Shown here piece by piece: positions 25,399 through 33,963 of a DNA stretch of 64,000 bases. The stretch spans positions 496,001 to 560,000 of the forward strand of contig JASNYI010000003.1 in assembly GCA_048500275.1 (NCBI GenBank), in the 5' to 3' direction. Numbering within the stretch: the stretch's first letter is position 1; the number at the start of each line of letters is the position of its first letter. The notes under the pieces were generated by a model that was given only the letters and a program-made list of their open reading frames with translations, was not told where the DNA came from and made no database searches. The stretch comes from UBA5066 sp048500275. GTDB lineage: Bacteria > Acidobacteriota > Thermoanaerobaculia > UBA5066. The position numbers and the translations under genes were made by a program.

Positions 25399-27910
25399 GG
25401 TCGGCGCGGCCGGGGCGTTCGCGGCCTTGCTCGCGGGCCTCGTTCTCTCCTTCACGGTCGCCGCGGAGGAGGCGCCGAAGCCGTGGGTGAGGAAGATCCG
25501 GCTCGAGGGCGTCCACCAGATCGGGAAGGCCGACCTCCTCCGCCGGCTCGACCTGAAGACCTGGCGCACCCTCCCCGAGGACGCCGAGCGGAGCGTTCCC
25601 CCGCAGGTCGTCGACGTCTACGAGCGGGCCGGGCTGCCCGCCCCCGACGTTGCGGTCACGCTCGGCGAGCCGGACGTGAAGGGGGCCACCGAGGTCACGC
25701 TCTCCCTCGTCGAGACGCCGCTCCCCCGCCTCGACTCCCTCTCGGCCGACCTCGGAGACCTCCCCTTCCTGACGAGCCTCTCGACCCGCGGCAAGATCCT
25801 CTACTTCCGGCTCGACGCGAAGCTCTCCCGGTTCAACCGCAAGGAGCTCGACACCGGCCTCCGGAAGGAGCAGAGGCGTCTGAGGGCCCTCGGGTGGAAG
25901 GCGGCGGCGTTCCACGTCGTCGAGGAGCCCGCGGGGGACGGGCACGCCCGCGCGGTCGCCCTGAAGCTCGAGCTCGGCCCGCGCGAGAAGCTCCAGGGGA
26001 AGGGGATCGACCGCCCCGTGATGCGGGAGGTCACCGCGGCCTGGAAGAGGCGCAACGTCCCCCTCTCGGAGGGCGTCGTGAACCGCCTCTCGCGCGTCGC
26101 CGAGGAGGGGATGACCGAGCGGGGCTACCTCGACGTGAAGGTCGAGCCCTCCGAGAAGAGGGAAGAGGACCGGAGGACGATCGTCCTCGAGGCGAGCAAG
26201 GGGGCCCGGCTCTCGGTCGAGAGCCTCCGGTTCGAGGGAGCCGGTTCGCTCCCCCTGAAGGAGCTGCGAAGGGCGGTCCTGCTCTACGAGCCCCGCCTCT
26301 TCGGCCTCTCGAAATCCCGCCCGGGTCCCCGCGCCGTCGAGGAGAGCCGGATCGCCCTCCTCGACCTCTACGCGCGGTCCGGGTTCCCCGAGGCCGGCGT
26401 CGAGGCGACGGTCGAGGGGGACGCCGACGAGCGGACGGTCGCCTTCCACGTGAAGGAAGGGCTGCGGAGGACGATCGGCGACCTGACGTTCCCGGGCGCG
26501 ACCGTGATCGGAGCCGAAGAGCTTCGCAAGGTGACGAAGCTCGCCGAGGGACAGCCGCACTGGCCCGAGCGGGACGCGGAAGCGGCCGAGGACGTCAGGA
26601 AGGCCTACGCCCGGCGCGGGTACGACGAGGCCGTCGTGACGCCCCGGCCCGGCGCCCCCGACGCCGACGGGCGCGTACCGCTTGCCTTCGAGGTCGTCGA
26701 GGGAAACGCCTACCGGCTCGGCGAGATCGACGTCCGGGGGAATACCAAGACGAGGGAAGCGCGCATCCTCTCCCTCGGGGACGAGCGCCCCGGCAAGCCC
26801 CTCGACAGCACCCAGCTCGCCGAGCACCAGGCGCGCCTTTCCCGCCTCGGCGTCTTCGACACGGTCTCGATCACGAGCGCTCCCGTCCCCGGCTCGGACC
26901 CGCCCGAGAAGTCGGTCCTCGTCGAGGTCGTCGACCGCTCGACGCGCTACGTGGAGTACGGCCTCGATCTCAACACGCAGCGCGGCCTGGAGCTGGCCGG
27001 GACCCTCGGAGAGAGAAACCTCTTCGGAAACGCGATCAACGGCAGCATCTCGGCGCTCGTCGGCAAGGAACGGCAGAGCTACACCCTGAACGTGGGGCAA
27101 CCCGCCCTCTTCGGCACCCGCCTCTATAACGCCATCAAGGTGACGTACGCCTACGACAAGACGTACGACAACTTCTCGCTTCAGACCATCGGGGCCGAAT
27201 CGGGGTTTTCGTGGGAGTTCGACCCCAAGCGGATACTGACCGTCGTCTACAAGGTCGAGCGCCAGACGCCGCTCGACGTCGTGCCGGGCGTCAAGGGCGA
27301 GCCGGTGCCCGCCGAGGCCCGGATCGGCTCGATCACTCCCACGCTCTCTCTCGACGGACGCGACGACCCGTTCCTGACGACGACGGGCACCTACTTTCTC
27401 TTCCGCGACAAGGTCTCGCGGACCTACCTCGGCGGCGACAGCGACTTCGACCGTGCGGAGTTCGACGGGCGCCGCTTCTACGACTTCGGGCAGACCTTCA
27501 CCCTGGCGACCGCCGTGCGCGTCGGCTACGCAGAGGCGCACGGGCCGTCCGAGCTCCCGGTCGGCGAGAGGTTCTACGTCGGCGGCGCGAGCACGCACCG
27601 GGGGTTCAAGGAAAAGCAGCTCGGCCCGAAGGGAGAGGACGGTTCCAGCCTCGGCGGCACGTCGTACCTTCTCGGGAACGTCGAGCTGAGGAGCCCGCTC
27701 ATCGGTCCCGTCGAGGGCGGGGTCTTCGTCGACCTCGGCAACGCCTGGGACGGGCGGATCGACGTCACGGACCTGCGCTGGGCCGCGGGCCTCGGCCTGA
27801 GGCTCCGGACCCCGATCGGGCCCCTCCGGGTCGACGCCGGCTTCCTCCTCGACAGGAAGGAGGGAGAAAGCCCCGCCGTTTTCCACTTCGCGATCGGACA
27901 CGCGTTCTAG
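25385..27910 (+). CDS. BamA/TamA-family outer-membrane assembly barrel
   Basis: 841 aa from a GTG within the end of tamB. Signal peptide 1-27. Residues about 35-520 contain around five to six POTRA domains (VRKIRLEGVHQIGKADLLRRL, LSVESLRFEGAGSLPLKELRRAV, RTIGDLTFPGATVIGAEELRKV, YRLGEIDVRGNTKTREARIL). The barrel (about 540-841) carries LAGTLGERNLFGNAI, YVGGASTHRGFKEKQLGP (the VRGF/Y motif region, here HRGF) and GLGLRLRTPIGPLRVDAGFLLD, ending in FHFAIGHAF with a terminal Phe. TamA normally has three POTRAs and about 577 aa, so this is BamA-sized but paired with TamB, consistent with a fused role as in other phyla that lack a separate TamA. Confidence 0.9.
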   Translation: MTSTRVGAAGAFAALLAGLVLSFTVAAEEAPKPWVRKIRLEGVHQIGKADLLRRLDLKTWRTLPEDAERSVPPQVVDVYERAGLPAPDVAVTLGEPDVKGATEVTLSLVETPLPRLDSLSADLGDLPFLTSLSTRGKILYFRLDAKLSRFNRKELDTGLRKEQRRLRALGWKAAAFHVVEEPAGDGHARAVALKLELGPREKLQGKGIDRPVMREVTAAWKRRNVPLSEGVVNRLSRVAEEGMTERGYLDVKVEPSEKREEDRRTIVLEASKGARLSVESLRFEGAGSLPLKELRRAVLLYEPRLFGLSKSRPGPRAVEESRIALLDLYARSGFPEAGVEATVEGDADERTVAFHVKEGLRRTIGDLTFPGATVIGAEELRKVTKLAEGQPHWPERDAEAAEDVRKAYARRGYDEAVVTPRPGAPDADGRVPLAFEVVEGNAYRLGEIDVRGNTKTREARILSLGDERPGKPLDSTQLAEHQARLSRLGVFDTVSITSAPVPGSDPPEKSVLVEVVDRSTRYVEYGLDLNTQRGLELAGTLGERNLFGNAINGSISALVGKERQSYTLNVGQPALFGTRLYNAIKVTYAYDKTYDNFSLQTIGAESGFSWEFDPKRILTVVYKVERQTPLDVVPGVKGEPVPAEARIGSITPTLSLDGRDDPFLTTTGTYFLFRDKVSRTYLGGDSDFDRAEFDGRRFYDFGQTFTLATAVRVGYAEAHGPSELPVGERFYVGGASTHRGFKEKQLGPKGEDGSSLGGTSYLLGNVELRSPLIGPVEGGVFVDLGNAWDGRIDVTDLRWAAGLGLRLRTPIGPLRVDAGFLLDRKEGESPAVFHFAIGHAF

Positions 27911-27949
27911 AGTTGTCCGAAGCGCCCCGGCAGGGAACAATCCTCCCCC

Positions 27950-29245
27950 ATGGCAGGCGGAGAAGAACGTTCCTTCCTGAAGGCCCTCGGCCCCGGACTC
28001 CTCTGGGCCGGCGCGGCGGTCGGCGTCTCGCACCTCGTCCAGAGCACCCGCGCCGGGGCCAGCTTCGGCCTCGGTCTCCTCGTCGTCGTCCTGGCGGCGA
28101 ACTTCTTCAAGTACCCCGCGTTCCAGTTCGGGCCGCGCTACGCCGCGGCGACCGGGACGAGCCTCCTCGAGGGCTACCGTCGCCAGGGGCGCTGGGCGCT
28201 CGTTCTCTACGGCCTCCTGACCGTCGGGACGATGTTCACGATCCAGGCCGTCGTCACCCTCGTCACGGCCGCCCTCTACGCGGCCATGTTCGCGTGGACA
28301 TCTCCATACCTCGGCTTCCCGCCGGCCTTCTGGGTCGCCGTACTCCTTCTCGTCCTCTGCGGCGCCCTCCTCCTCGTCGGCCACTACCGGTGGCTCGACC
28401 GGATCAACAAGGCCGTCGTCCTCGTCCTGACGCTGACGACCTTCTCGGCGACGCTCCTCGTCCTGCCGAAGATCCCGTGGGCGACCATCCCGTGGCTTCC
28501 CGACGCGGCCGTCTTCACCGACCTGCGCTCGGTCGCCTTCATGGTCGCCCTCGTCGGGTGGATGCCGTCCGCCTTCGACATCTCCATCTGGCATTCCCTC
28601 TGGACCCTCGCCCGGCGCGAGCAGACGGGCCACGCGCCCGCCGTGAAGGAATCGGTCCTCGACTTCAACGTCGGCTACGTCGGCACCGTCCTCCTCGCCC
28701 TCTGCTTCGTCCTCCTCGGCGCGGGGGTCATGTACGGCTCGGGCGAGGCGTTCGACGACCGGGCCGCCGTCTTCGCCCAGCAGGTCATCGCCCTCTACAC
28801 GAAGAACCTCGGCGAGTGGGCCGCGCCGCTCATCGGCCTGGCTGCCGGGACGGTCATGTTCTCGACGACCCTCACGGTCGCGGACGGCTTCCCTCGCGCC
28901 CTGGCGGGCCTCGCGGCGCGCTTCCGCGGCCCCGAGACGCCGGGCGAGGCGACGACCCGCGGGAGCGTCTACTGGGCCTCGCTCCTCGTCCTCGGCGCCG
29001 GCTCGATCGCCATCATCGGCTACGCCCTGCGCGGAGGCGCCGCCTTCAAGACCCTCGTCGACCTCGCCACGTCGCTCTCGTTCCTCACCGCGCCGGCGCT
29101 CGCCTGGCTGAACCACAGGGCGATCCACGCGCCCGAGGTGCCGCCCGAGCACCGGCCGTCCCCCGGTCTCACCGCCTGGAGCCTCTCGGGGATCCTCTTC
29201 TCGGCGACGTTCGCCGGGTACTACCTCTACATCCTTGCCCGCTGA
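27950..29245 (+). CDS. Divergent Nramp-family transporter
   Basis: 431 aa with about 11 membrane helices. The opening FLKALGPGLLWAGAAVGVSHLV aligns with Nramp TM1, but the metal-binding DPGN is replaced (V-G-V-S-H). In TM6 the MPHN motif is replaced by MPSA (VGWMPSAFDISIWHS). Other Nramp features remain (RWLDRINKAVVLVLTLTTFSA; the TM3-4 GTSLLEGYRRQGRWAL). The loss of both metal-ligand motifs suggests a different substrate than Mn2+/Fe2+, as in the non-canonical Nramp-related Mg2+ or aluminium carriers. It lies 39 nt after the barrel gene on the same strand and may share its transcript. Confidence 0.85.
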   Translation: MAGGEERSFLKALGPGLLWAGAAVGVSHLVQSTRAGASFGLGLLVVVLAANFFKYPAFQFGPRYAAATGTSLLEGYRRQGRWALVLYGLLTVGTMFTIQAVVTLVTAALYAAMFAWTSPYLGFPPAFWVAVLLLVLCGALLLVGHYRWLDRINKAVVLVLTLTTFSATLLVLPKIPWATIPWLPDAAVFTDLRSVAFMVALVGWMPSAFDISIWHSLWTLARREQTGHAPAVKESVLDFNVGYVGTVLLALCFVLLGAGVMYGSGEAFDDRAAVFAQQVIALYTKNLGEWAAPLIGLAAGTVMFSTTLTVADGFPRALAGLAARFRGPETPGEATTRGSVYWASLLVLGAGSIAIIGYALRGGAAFKTLVDLATSLSFLTAPALAWLNHRAIHAPEVPPEHRPSPGLTAWSLSGILFSATFAGYYLYILAR

Positions 29246-29257
29246 GGCCCCGCCGGC

Positions 29258-29800
29258 TCAGGGCAGGACGACCTTCGCCGCCGGGTCCTCCTCGTAGACC
29301 TTCGGCGGCCGCTCCTCCCAGGTCCCGTTGCGCAGCATCCGGGTCGAGACCTTCATCCGGCCGTCGGGGAGGAGCTCCATCGTCGCCTTCACCTCGGCGA
29401 TGCCGCCCGCGTCGCCGCGCACGGTCTCGTGGCACTCGAGCCGGCCGGGGGCGGGAACGGTCATCTTCCCGTGGGTCGTGAAGGACGCGGTCGTGAAGTA
29501 GTCGTAGACGATCTCCTTCGCCACCGGGTCCCAGCGGACGATCGACTCGCCGCCGTAGGCTCCGTCGGCCACCGAGTGGAGGATGCGGACGACGCGCCCG
29601 CCCAGCGCGGCGTCCCAGCGCGATACGTCGTACTGCTTCTTCTCGGCGTTCACGAGGGCCTTCCACGTCTTCCCGACGTACGGACGGAGCGCGGCGAGCT
29701 CGTCCCGGAGGGGAGCGGCGGGAGACGCGGCCGCGCCCGGAAGGGCGAGTCCGAGGAGGGCGACGACGAGGAGCGTCCGCGTTCCGGCGCGTCGAGACAT
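29258..29800 (-). CDS. Secreted protein, unknown (DUF1579-like)
   Basis: 180 aa from the ATG at 29800 after GGAGG. Signal peptide 1-25 (ALPGAAA). The mature part has the pattern LAALRPYVGKTWKAL, WDAALGGRVVRILHSVADGAYGGESIVRWDPVAKEIVYDYFTT and MELLPDGRMKVSTRMLRNGTWEE. This recalls the beta-barrel fold of DUF1579/heme-nitrobindin-like proteins that begin with a short helix then G-x-W. Family assignment is tentative. Its stop converges on the Nramp stop with 12 bp between. Confidence 0.72.
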   Translation of the reverse strand: MSRRAGTRTLLVVALLGLALPGAAASPAAPLRDELAALRPYVGKTWKALVNAEKKQYDVSRWDAALGGRVVRILHSVADGAYGGESIVRWDPVAKEIVYDYFTTASFTTHGKMTVPAPGRLECHETVRGDAGGIAEVKATMELLPDGRMKVSTRMLRNGTWEERPPKVYEEDPAAKVVLP

Positions 29801-29884
29801 GTTTCCTCCAGTACCTGGGCCGATTCGTCGCGCCAAGTCTAGTTGTCGCGACCCGGGAGGGGGGGCTATCCTGCCTCGATTCTC

Positions 29885-30550
29885 GTGCGACTCGTTCCGC
29901 TCGCGCTCCTCTCCGCAGTCCTCGTCGCCTCCCCCGCCGGAGCGCTCGGGGTCGTCGTGGAGTCGGGCCCGATCGCCCCCGGCGCAACGGTGGCCGTCTC
30001 CTGGACCCTGCCGGCGGGCTTCGAGGAGAGCGAGCTCCTGATCGTCCTCGAGGGCGGCCCGCGCGTGCGGCTCACCGACGAGTCTCCCGAGGCGCGGCCC
30101 CGAGTCCTCGTGCGGTTGCCCGCCCTCGTCGGCACGGCGCGTTTCGTCGTCCGCGCAGGCCGGCAGGAGGCGGGCGGACGCCGCCGGGCTCACGACGTCG
30201 CGTTCTCGGAGAGCTTCTCTCTCTCCTTCTCACCTGTCTCGGGGCCGATTCCCGTTCTCGCCCCCAGGAGCCGCCCCGCCCCGGGCGAGGAGACCGAGTG
30301 GTGGGCCGAGTCGACGCGGCCCGTCCGGGAAGGGCCGGCCCCGGGGATGGAGGGGCGCCCTGCCGCGGCGACGACCCTGCCGGGCGCTTCCTCCCCGGGA
30401 ATCCTCCCGCCGTCACGGTCCGAAGCCGATCCCGGTCCGACCGGACACGCTCCGGGATTCCGCAAGGAGGGGCAGGCGGAACCGGACCCGTCCGCGCGGA
30501 GGTTCCCGGAGAGAGTCTTCGCCGGCGCACCGGTTCCCCTCCGGAACTGA
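29885..30550 (+). CDS. Secreted protein, unknown
   Basis: 221 aa from a GTG at 29885; an in-frame TTG at 29843 is a poorer start because no ribosome-binding site precedes it. The N-terminus is a signal peptide (VPLALLSAVLVASPAGALG). Residues about 20-110 look like one Ig-like sandwich (PIAPGATVAVSWTLPAGFEESELLIVLEGG, RVLVRLPALVGTARFVVRAG). The C-terminal half is low-complexity, rich in Pro, Gly and Arg, with an isolated EWWAES motif. It precedes the TonB receptor by 126 bp on the same strand. Function unknown. Confidence 0.6.
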   Translation: MRLVPLALLSAVLVASPAGALGVVVESGPIAPGATVAVSWTLPAGFEESELLIVLEGGPRVRLTDESPEARPRVLVRLPALVGTARFVVRAGRQEAGGRRRAHDVAFSESFSLSFSPVSGPIPVLAPRSRPAPGEETEWWAESTRPVREGPAPGMEGRPAAATTLPGASSPGILPPSRSEADPGPTGHAPGFRKEGQAEPDPSARRFPERVFAGAPVPLRN

Positions 30551-30676
30551 GATTGGGACGGCTCCGGCCCGAAACCGCGATCCGGCCGCGGCGCGCCCGA
30601 GGCCGGTGTGGCCGGATTCCTGGCGCCGCGGCCCCGGGCCCCCCGTCCGGCCCCATGACCCAGAAAGGAGTGCCAC

Positions 30677-32911
30677 ATGCCTCTCTCCCGCCGGCGAGCC
30701 GGCGAGGGTTGTCATGCCCTTGCGGTGCCGTGCGCCGCGATCCTCGCAGCCATTCTCCTGTCCGCCGCCCCGCTCGAGGCGGCGCGTTACCGCGTCGTCG
30801 ACGAGAACGGGAAGGCCGTGCCCGGGGCGCGCGTCTCGGTCCTCGGCCGCGCCGGCTCCGTGGCTGCGGATCCGAGCGGCGTCCTGACGCTCGACTCCGA
30901 GCCGGCGGCTCCGTTCGAGCTGGGCATCTTCTCCCCCAGCGGCGCGTGGCTCGGGATCGTCCGCGTGGAGAGCCGGACGCAGGGCGACGCGGTGCGCGAC
31001 CTCGTCCTCCCCGCGGCCCGCAGCGCCGAGGTCCTCGTCTCGGGGGGCACGGCGGCCTCCCTCCTCGCCCCTCCCGCCAACCCGGTCTCCCTCGTCTCGA
31101 AGCGCGAGCTGGAGGAACGTCAGCCGAACCGTCTCGCCGAGACGATCGAGGGGATGGCCGGCGTCTCGAAGACCGACGAGTCGACGAGCGCGGTCCCCGT
31201 GGTGAGGGGTCTCGCGCGGGGACGGACGCTCGTCATGCTCGACGACGGACGGGTGTCGGCGGAACGGCGCGCCGGAGCCTCGGCTTCGTACCTCAACCCG
31301 TTCGCCCTCGAGGCCGTCGAGGTCGTGCGCGGCCCGGGATCCGTCGCCTACGGGTCCGACGCCCTCGGCGGCATCGTCCACGCCCGCACGCCGATGCCCG
31401 AGCCGGACGTCCTCGGTTTCCGCTACCGTCTCACCGCGGGCGCCGGGGGCAGCCCGGAGGCGACGGGCGGCCTCGGGGCGAATGTTCCCGTGGGGCGAGG
31501 CGCGATCTCGCTGAACCTCTACCAGAGGAGCCAGGACGACTACGAGTCGCCCGTCGGGACGCAGGACAACTCCGCCGTGAGGGACCGGGGCTTCGTCGTC
31601 CGCGGCCTCGCCCCCGTGGGGAAGGCGAGGCTCTGGGCCTCGTTCCAGCTCGACGAGGTCCGCGACATGGGCAAGCCACAGGCCGACCTCCCGACGACGC
31701 GGACCTTCTACCCGAGCGAGGACTCTTCGCGCTTCACGCTCGGAATGGACGTCCCCGACGTCGCCGGCTTCTCCTCGCTCGAGCTGCGCGGTTTCTACGG
31801 CAGCTACGGGATCGTCACGAACCGGCAGCGAGTGCCGAACGAGACGACGACGCTCCGCAACACCCTGTCCGACGTCGACGCGAACGACTACTCCGTGAGG
31901 CTCCTCGGCCGGAGGTCGTTCGGGCCGGCGGGCCTCAGGATCGGCGTCGACGTGAACGGCCGGTCCGGCCTGACGGCCCTCAACATCGTGGAGAGCTTCG
32001 ACGAGGCGGGGAACCAGGCCGGGAGGTCGACCGAGGTCGCCGTCGAGGACGCGGCCCGGACCGACCTCGGGGCTTTCGTCGAGGGGGACCTTCCGCTCGC
32101 GGGAGACCGGCTCACGCTCACGGCGGGGCTCCGCGGCGACCACGTCACGACGGAGAACACCGGCGGGTACTACGGCGACCTCTCGACCTCCGACGCCGCC
32201 CTCTCCGGGTTCGCCACCCTCTCGTGGGCCTTCGCACGCGAGTGGAACCTCTCCGCCCAGTACTCCCGCGGCTTCCGAGACCCGACGCTCTCCGACCGCT
32301 ACTTCCGCGGCGTCTCGGGCCGCGGCTTCGTCGTCGGCAACCCCGACCTCGCCGCCGAGACGTCGAACCAGTGGGACCTCTCGGTGCGCGGGAAGGCCGG
32401 CCTCGTGAGCCTCGGGTTCTCGGGCTACCTCTACCGGATCGAGGACCTGATCGAGCGCTACCGCGCAGGAAACGACTTCAATTTCAGGAACCGGGGCGAG
32501 GCCGAGATCAAGGGCCTCGAGCTCGAGGCCGACGTGCGCGTCGCGCCGCGCCTCGTGGTGCGCCTCACCGGCTCGCTCGCGCAGGGACGGATCCTCGACG
32601 ACGGCACGTGGGCCCCCGACATCCTCCCGCCGACGGCCCAGCTCATCGTCGACCACGAACCCTTCGGCGGCTTCTTCTGGAGGGCCCGCTTCCTGGCCAT
32701 GGGGCGCGACGAGAAGCCCGGCGCCAGCGAGGTCGTCGTGGCCGGCTACGGCCGGCTCGACCTCTCCGCGGGCTGGCGCTTCTCCGACCACCTCACCGTG
32801 GCGGTCTCCGCCCGCAACCTCTTCGACAAGGAGTACGCCGACTCGGCCGACGAGCTCGCCGTCCTCGCCCCCGGGCGCGGGGCGATCCTGACGCTGTCGG
32901 GCTCCTTCTAG
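30677..32911 (+). CDS. TonB-dependent receptor
   Basis: 744 aa, start fixed by AAAGGAG. Signal peptide about 10-36, then a small CarboxypepD-like domain (ARYRVVDENGKAVPGARVSVLG, 37-105). The plug domain (about 115-240) includes NRLAETIEGMAGVSKTDESTSAVPVVRGLARGRTLVMLDDGRVS and VEVVRGPGSVAYGSDALGGIVH. A 22-strand barrel follows, with the TonB-receptor marks SAQYSRGFRDPTLSDRYF, NPDLAAETSNQWDLSVRG and a terminal Phe (LTLSGSF). Most like the siderophore/vitamin/metal group of receptors; no diagnostic riboswitch or Fur box is visible upstream, so the substrate stays open. Terminated by a strong hairpin. Confidence 0.92.
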   Translation: MPLSRRRAGEGCHALAVPCAAILAAILLSAAPLEAARYRVVDENGKAVPGARVSVLGRAGSVAADPSGVLTLDSEPAAPFELGIFSPSGAWLGIVRVESRTQGDAVRDLVLPAARSAEVLVSGGTAASLLAPPANPVSLVSKRELEERQPNRLAETIEGMAGVSKTDESTSAVPVVRGLARGRTLVMLDDGRVSAERRAGASASYLNPFALEAVEVVRGPGSVAYGSDALGGIVHARTPMPEPDVLGFRYRLTAGAGGSPEATGGLGANVPVGRGAISLNLYQRSQDDYESPVGTQDNSAVRDRGFVVRGLAPVGKARLWASFQLDEVRDMGKPQADLPTTRTFYPSEDSSRFTLGMDVPDVAGFSSLELRGFYGSYGIVTNRQRVPNETTTLRNTLSDVDANDYSVRLLGRRSFGPAGLRIGVDVNGRSGLTALNIVESFDEAGNQAGRSTEVAVEDAARTDLGAFVEGDLPLAGDRLTLTAGLRGDHVTTENTGGYYGDLSTSDAALSGFATLSWAFAREWNLSAQYSRGFRDPTLSDRYFRGVSGRGFVVGNPDLAAETSNQWDLSVRGKAGLVSLGFSGYLYRIEDLIERYRAGNDFNFRNRGEAEIKGLELEADVRVAPRLVVRLTGSLAQGRILDDGTWAPDILPPTAQLIVDHEPFGGFFWRARFLAMGRDEKPGASEVVVAGYGRLDLSAGWRFSDHLTVAVSARNLFDKEYADSADELAVLAPGRGAILTLSGSF

Positions 32912-32919
32912 GGAAGGCT

Positions 32920-32953
32920 CCACGGGGTCCCGCCCGACGGCGGGACCCCGTGG
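32920..32953. terminator. Perfect 15-bp hairpin between convergent genes
   Basis: Stem 32920-32934 pairs perfectly with 32939-32953 around a 4-nt loop. It lies 8 bp after the TonB-receptor stop and 10 bp before the end of the convergent diiron-oxygenase gene. Probably a bidirectional terminator, without a T-run. Confidence 0.6.
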
Positions 32954-32962
32954 ATCGGAATC

Positions 32963-33907
32963 TCAGCAGAAGGCAGGGGCGACCTTCTCGACCTTCTCGC
33001 GGAGGGCGGGGCCCATCCGCCCGATGGCGCGGAGGAACTCGGGGTGGGTCATTCCCGTACCGAGGTAGGTCCAGCGGTTGGCCTGGCGCTGCACGGCCAT
33101 CGCCCTCTCCCTCTCGGCCTCCGCCAGCTTCCGGCCCGTCGCCCGCTCGAGGGCCTCGAGGTCGAAGAGCATCTGCTGCTCGAGGCCGGCGTCGAGGAAG
33201 CCCCCGATGGAGAGGTAGCCGTCCACCGCGCGGCCGAGCGCCTCGGCGTCCAATCCCTCGGAGAGCGCCTCGACCATCAGCGCGTCGAGCCTGGCGTGCT
33301 GGGCCTCCTCCATCCAGTGGTGCTTCAGGAGGTCCTTGAACCTCGGGTCGAGCGCGGCGTCGTCGCGAATGCTGTCGAGGTAGTGGCGCTGGGTCATCCA
33401 CTCGATGTGGAGGATCGCGAGGGCCACGGCGAGGGGTTCGTGCGCGAGGATCGCCTTTGCCACCGCCTCGGGGGGCCCGATGACGGCGCACGGCGTGCCG
33501 AATCCCCGCTCGAACTCCTCGCGGAAGCGCTTGAAGAGGTGGATGTGCTTGGCCTCTTCGCCGGCGAACTGGAGCATCGCCCGGACCCGCTCGTCCTGGC
33601 CCGACAGGTGCGGCCGGACGTGGTCGAGGACGAAGGGGAGGATGAACTCCTCGACGAGCCCGAAGACGCTGAGATAGGCGTTCCCGCGGATCTGGTTCAG
33701 GGTCCTCTTCTCCCGGGGCGACAGGAAGTCGAGCGACTCGACGCGCGCGAACGACTCCGGAAGGAAGGGACGGGAGAAGTCGAGAGCGTGGGAGGGCCCC
33801 ATCAGGTCGTCGACGGTCCAGCGGACCTTCTCGGAAGCGGCCAGGATCTCGCGGTAGCCGTACGCGTGCGCGGCGGTGGGGGTCGTCGTGGTCGTCGCGG
33901 TGTTCAT
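32963..33907 (-). CDS. Ferritin-like diiron oxygenase (AurF-like)
   Basis: 314 aa from the ATG at 33907, preceded by AGAAAGAG. Four helices carry a likely diiron site: E86/E87 (LVEEFILPF), E118-x2-H121 (GEEAKHIHLF), E169 (HIEWMTQRH) and E201-x2-H204 (MEEAQHARLD). This E, ExxH, E, ExxH set fits ferritin-like oxygenases, and the extra His residues around it recall AurF-type N-oxygenases, but the family could equally be a desaturase-like one. It ends in Cys (APAFC). It follows a methyltransferase gene by 56 nt on the same strand, so both may act on the same small molecule. Confidence 0.75.
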   Translation of the reverse strand: MNTATTTTTPTAAHAYGYREILAASEKVRWTVDDLMGPSHALDFSRPFLPESFARVESLDFLSPREKRTLNQIRGNAYLSVFGLVEEFILPFVLDHVRPHLSGQDERVRAMLQFAGEEAKHIHLFKRFREEFERGFGTPCAVIGPPEAVAKAILAHEPLAVALAILHIEWMTQRHYLDSIRDDAALDPRFKDLLKHHWMEEAQHARLDALMVEALSEGLDAEALGRAVDGYLSIGGFLDAGLEQQMLFDLEALERATGRKLAEAERERAMAVQRQANRWTYLGTGMTHPEFLRAIGRMGPALREKVEKVAPAFC

Positions 33908-33963
33908 CTCTTTCTCCGTTCGAATGAGGGATTCGTGATCGGGGGGGCACGATCCTCGTTTCT

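Noticed and set aside
25373..29152. 1259-aa minus-strand frame
   Set aside because: Antisense shadow of the barrel and Nramp genes, which have clear families.
30551..30676. Possible cobalamin or other riboswitch before the TonB receptor
   Set aside because: The conserved B12-box bases could not be found in the leader.
30298..33339. 1013-aa plus-strand frame
   Set aside because: Arg-rich shadow of the TonB receptor in another frame.
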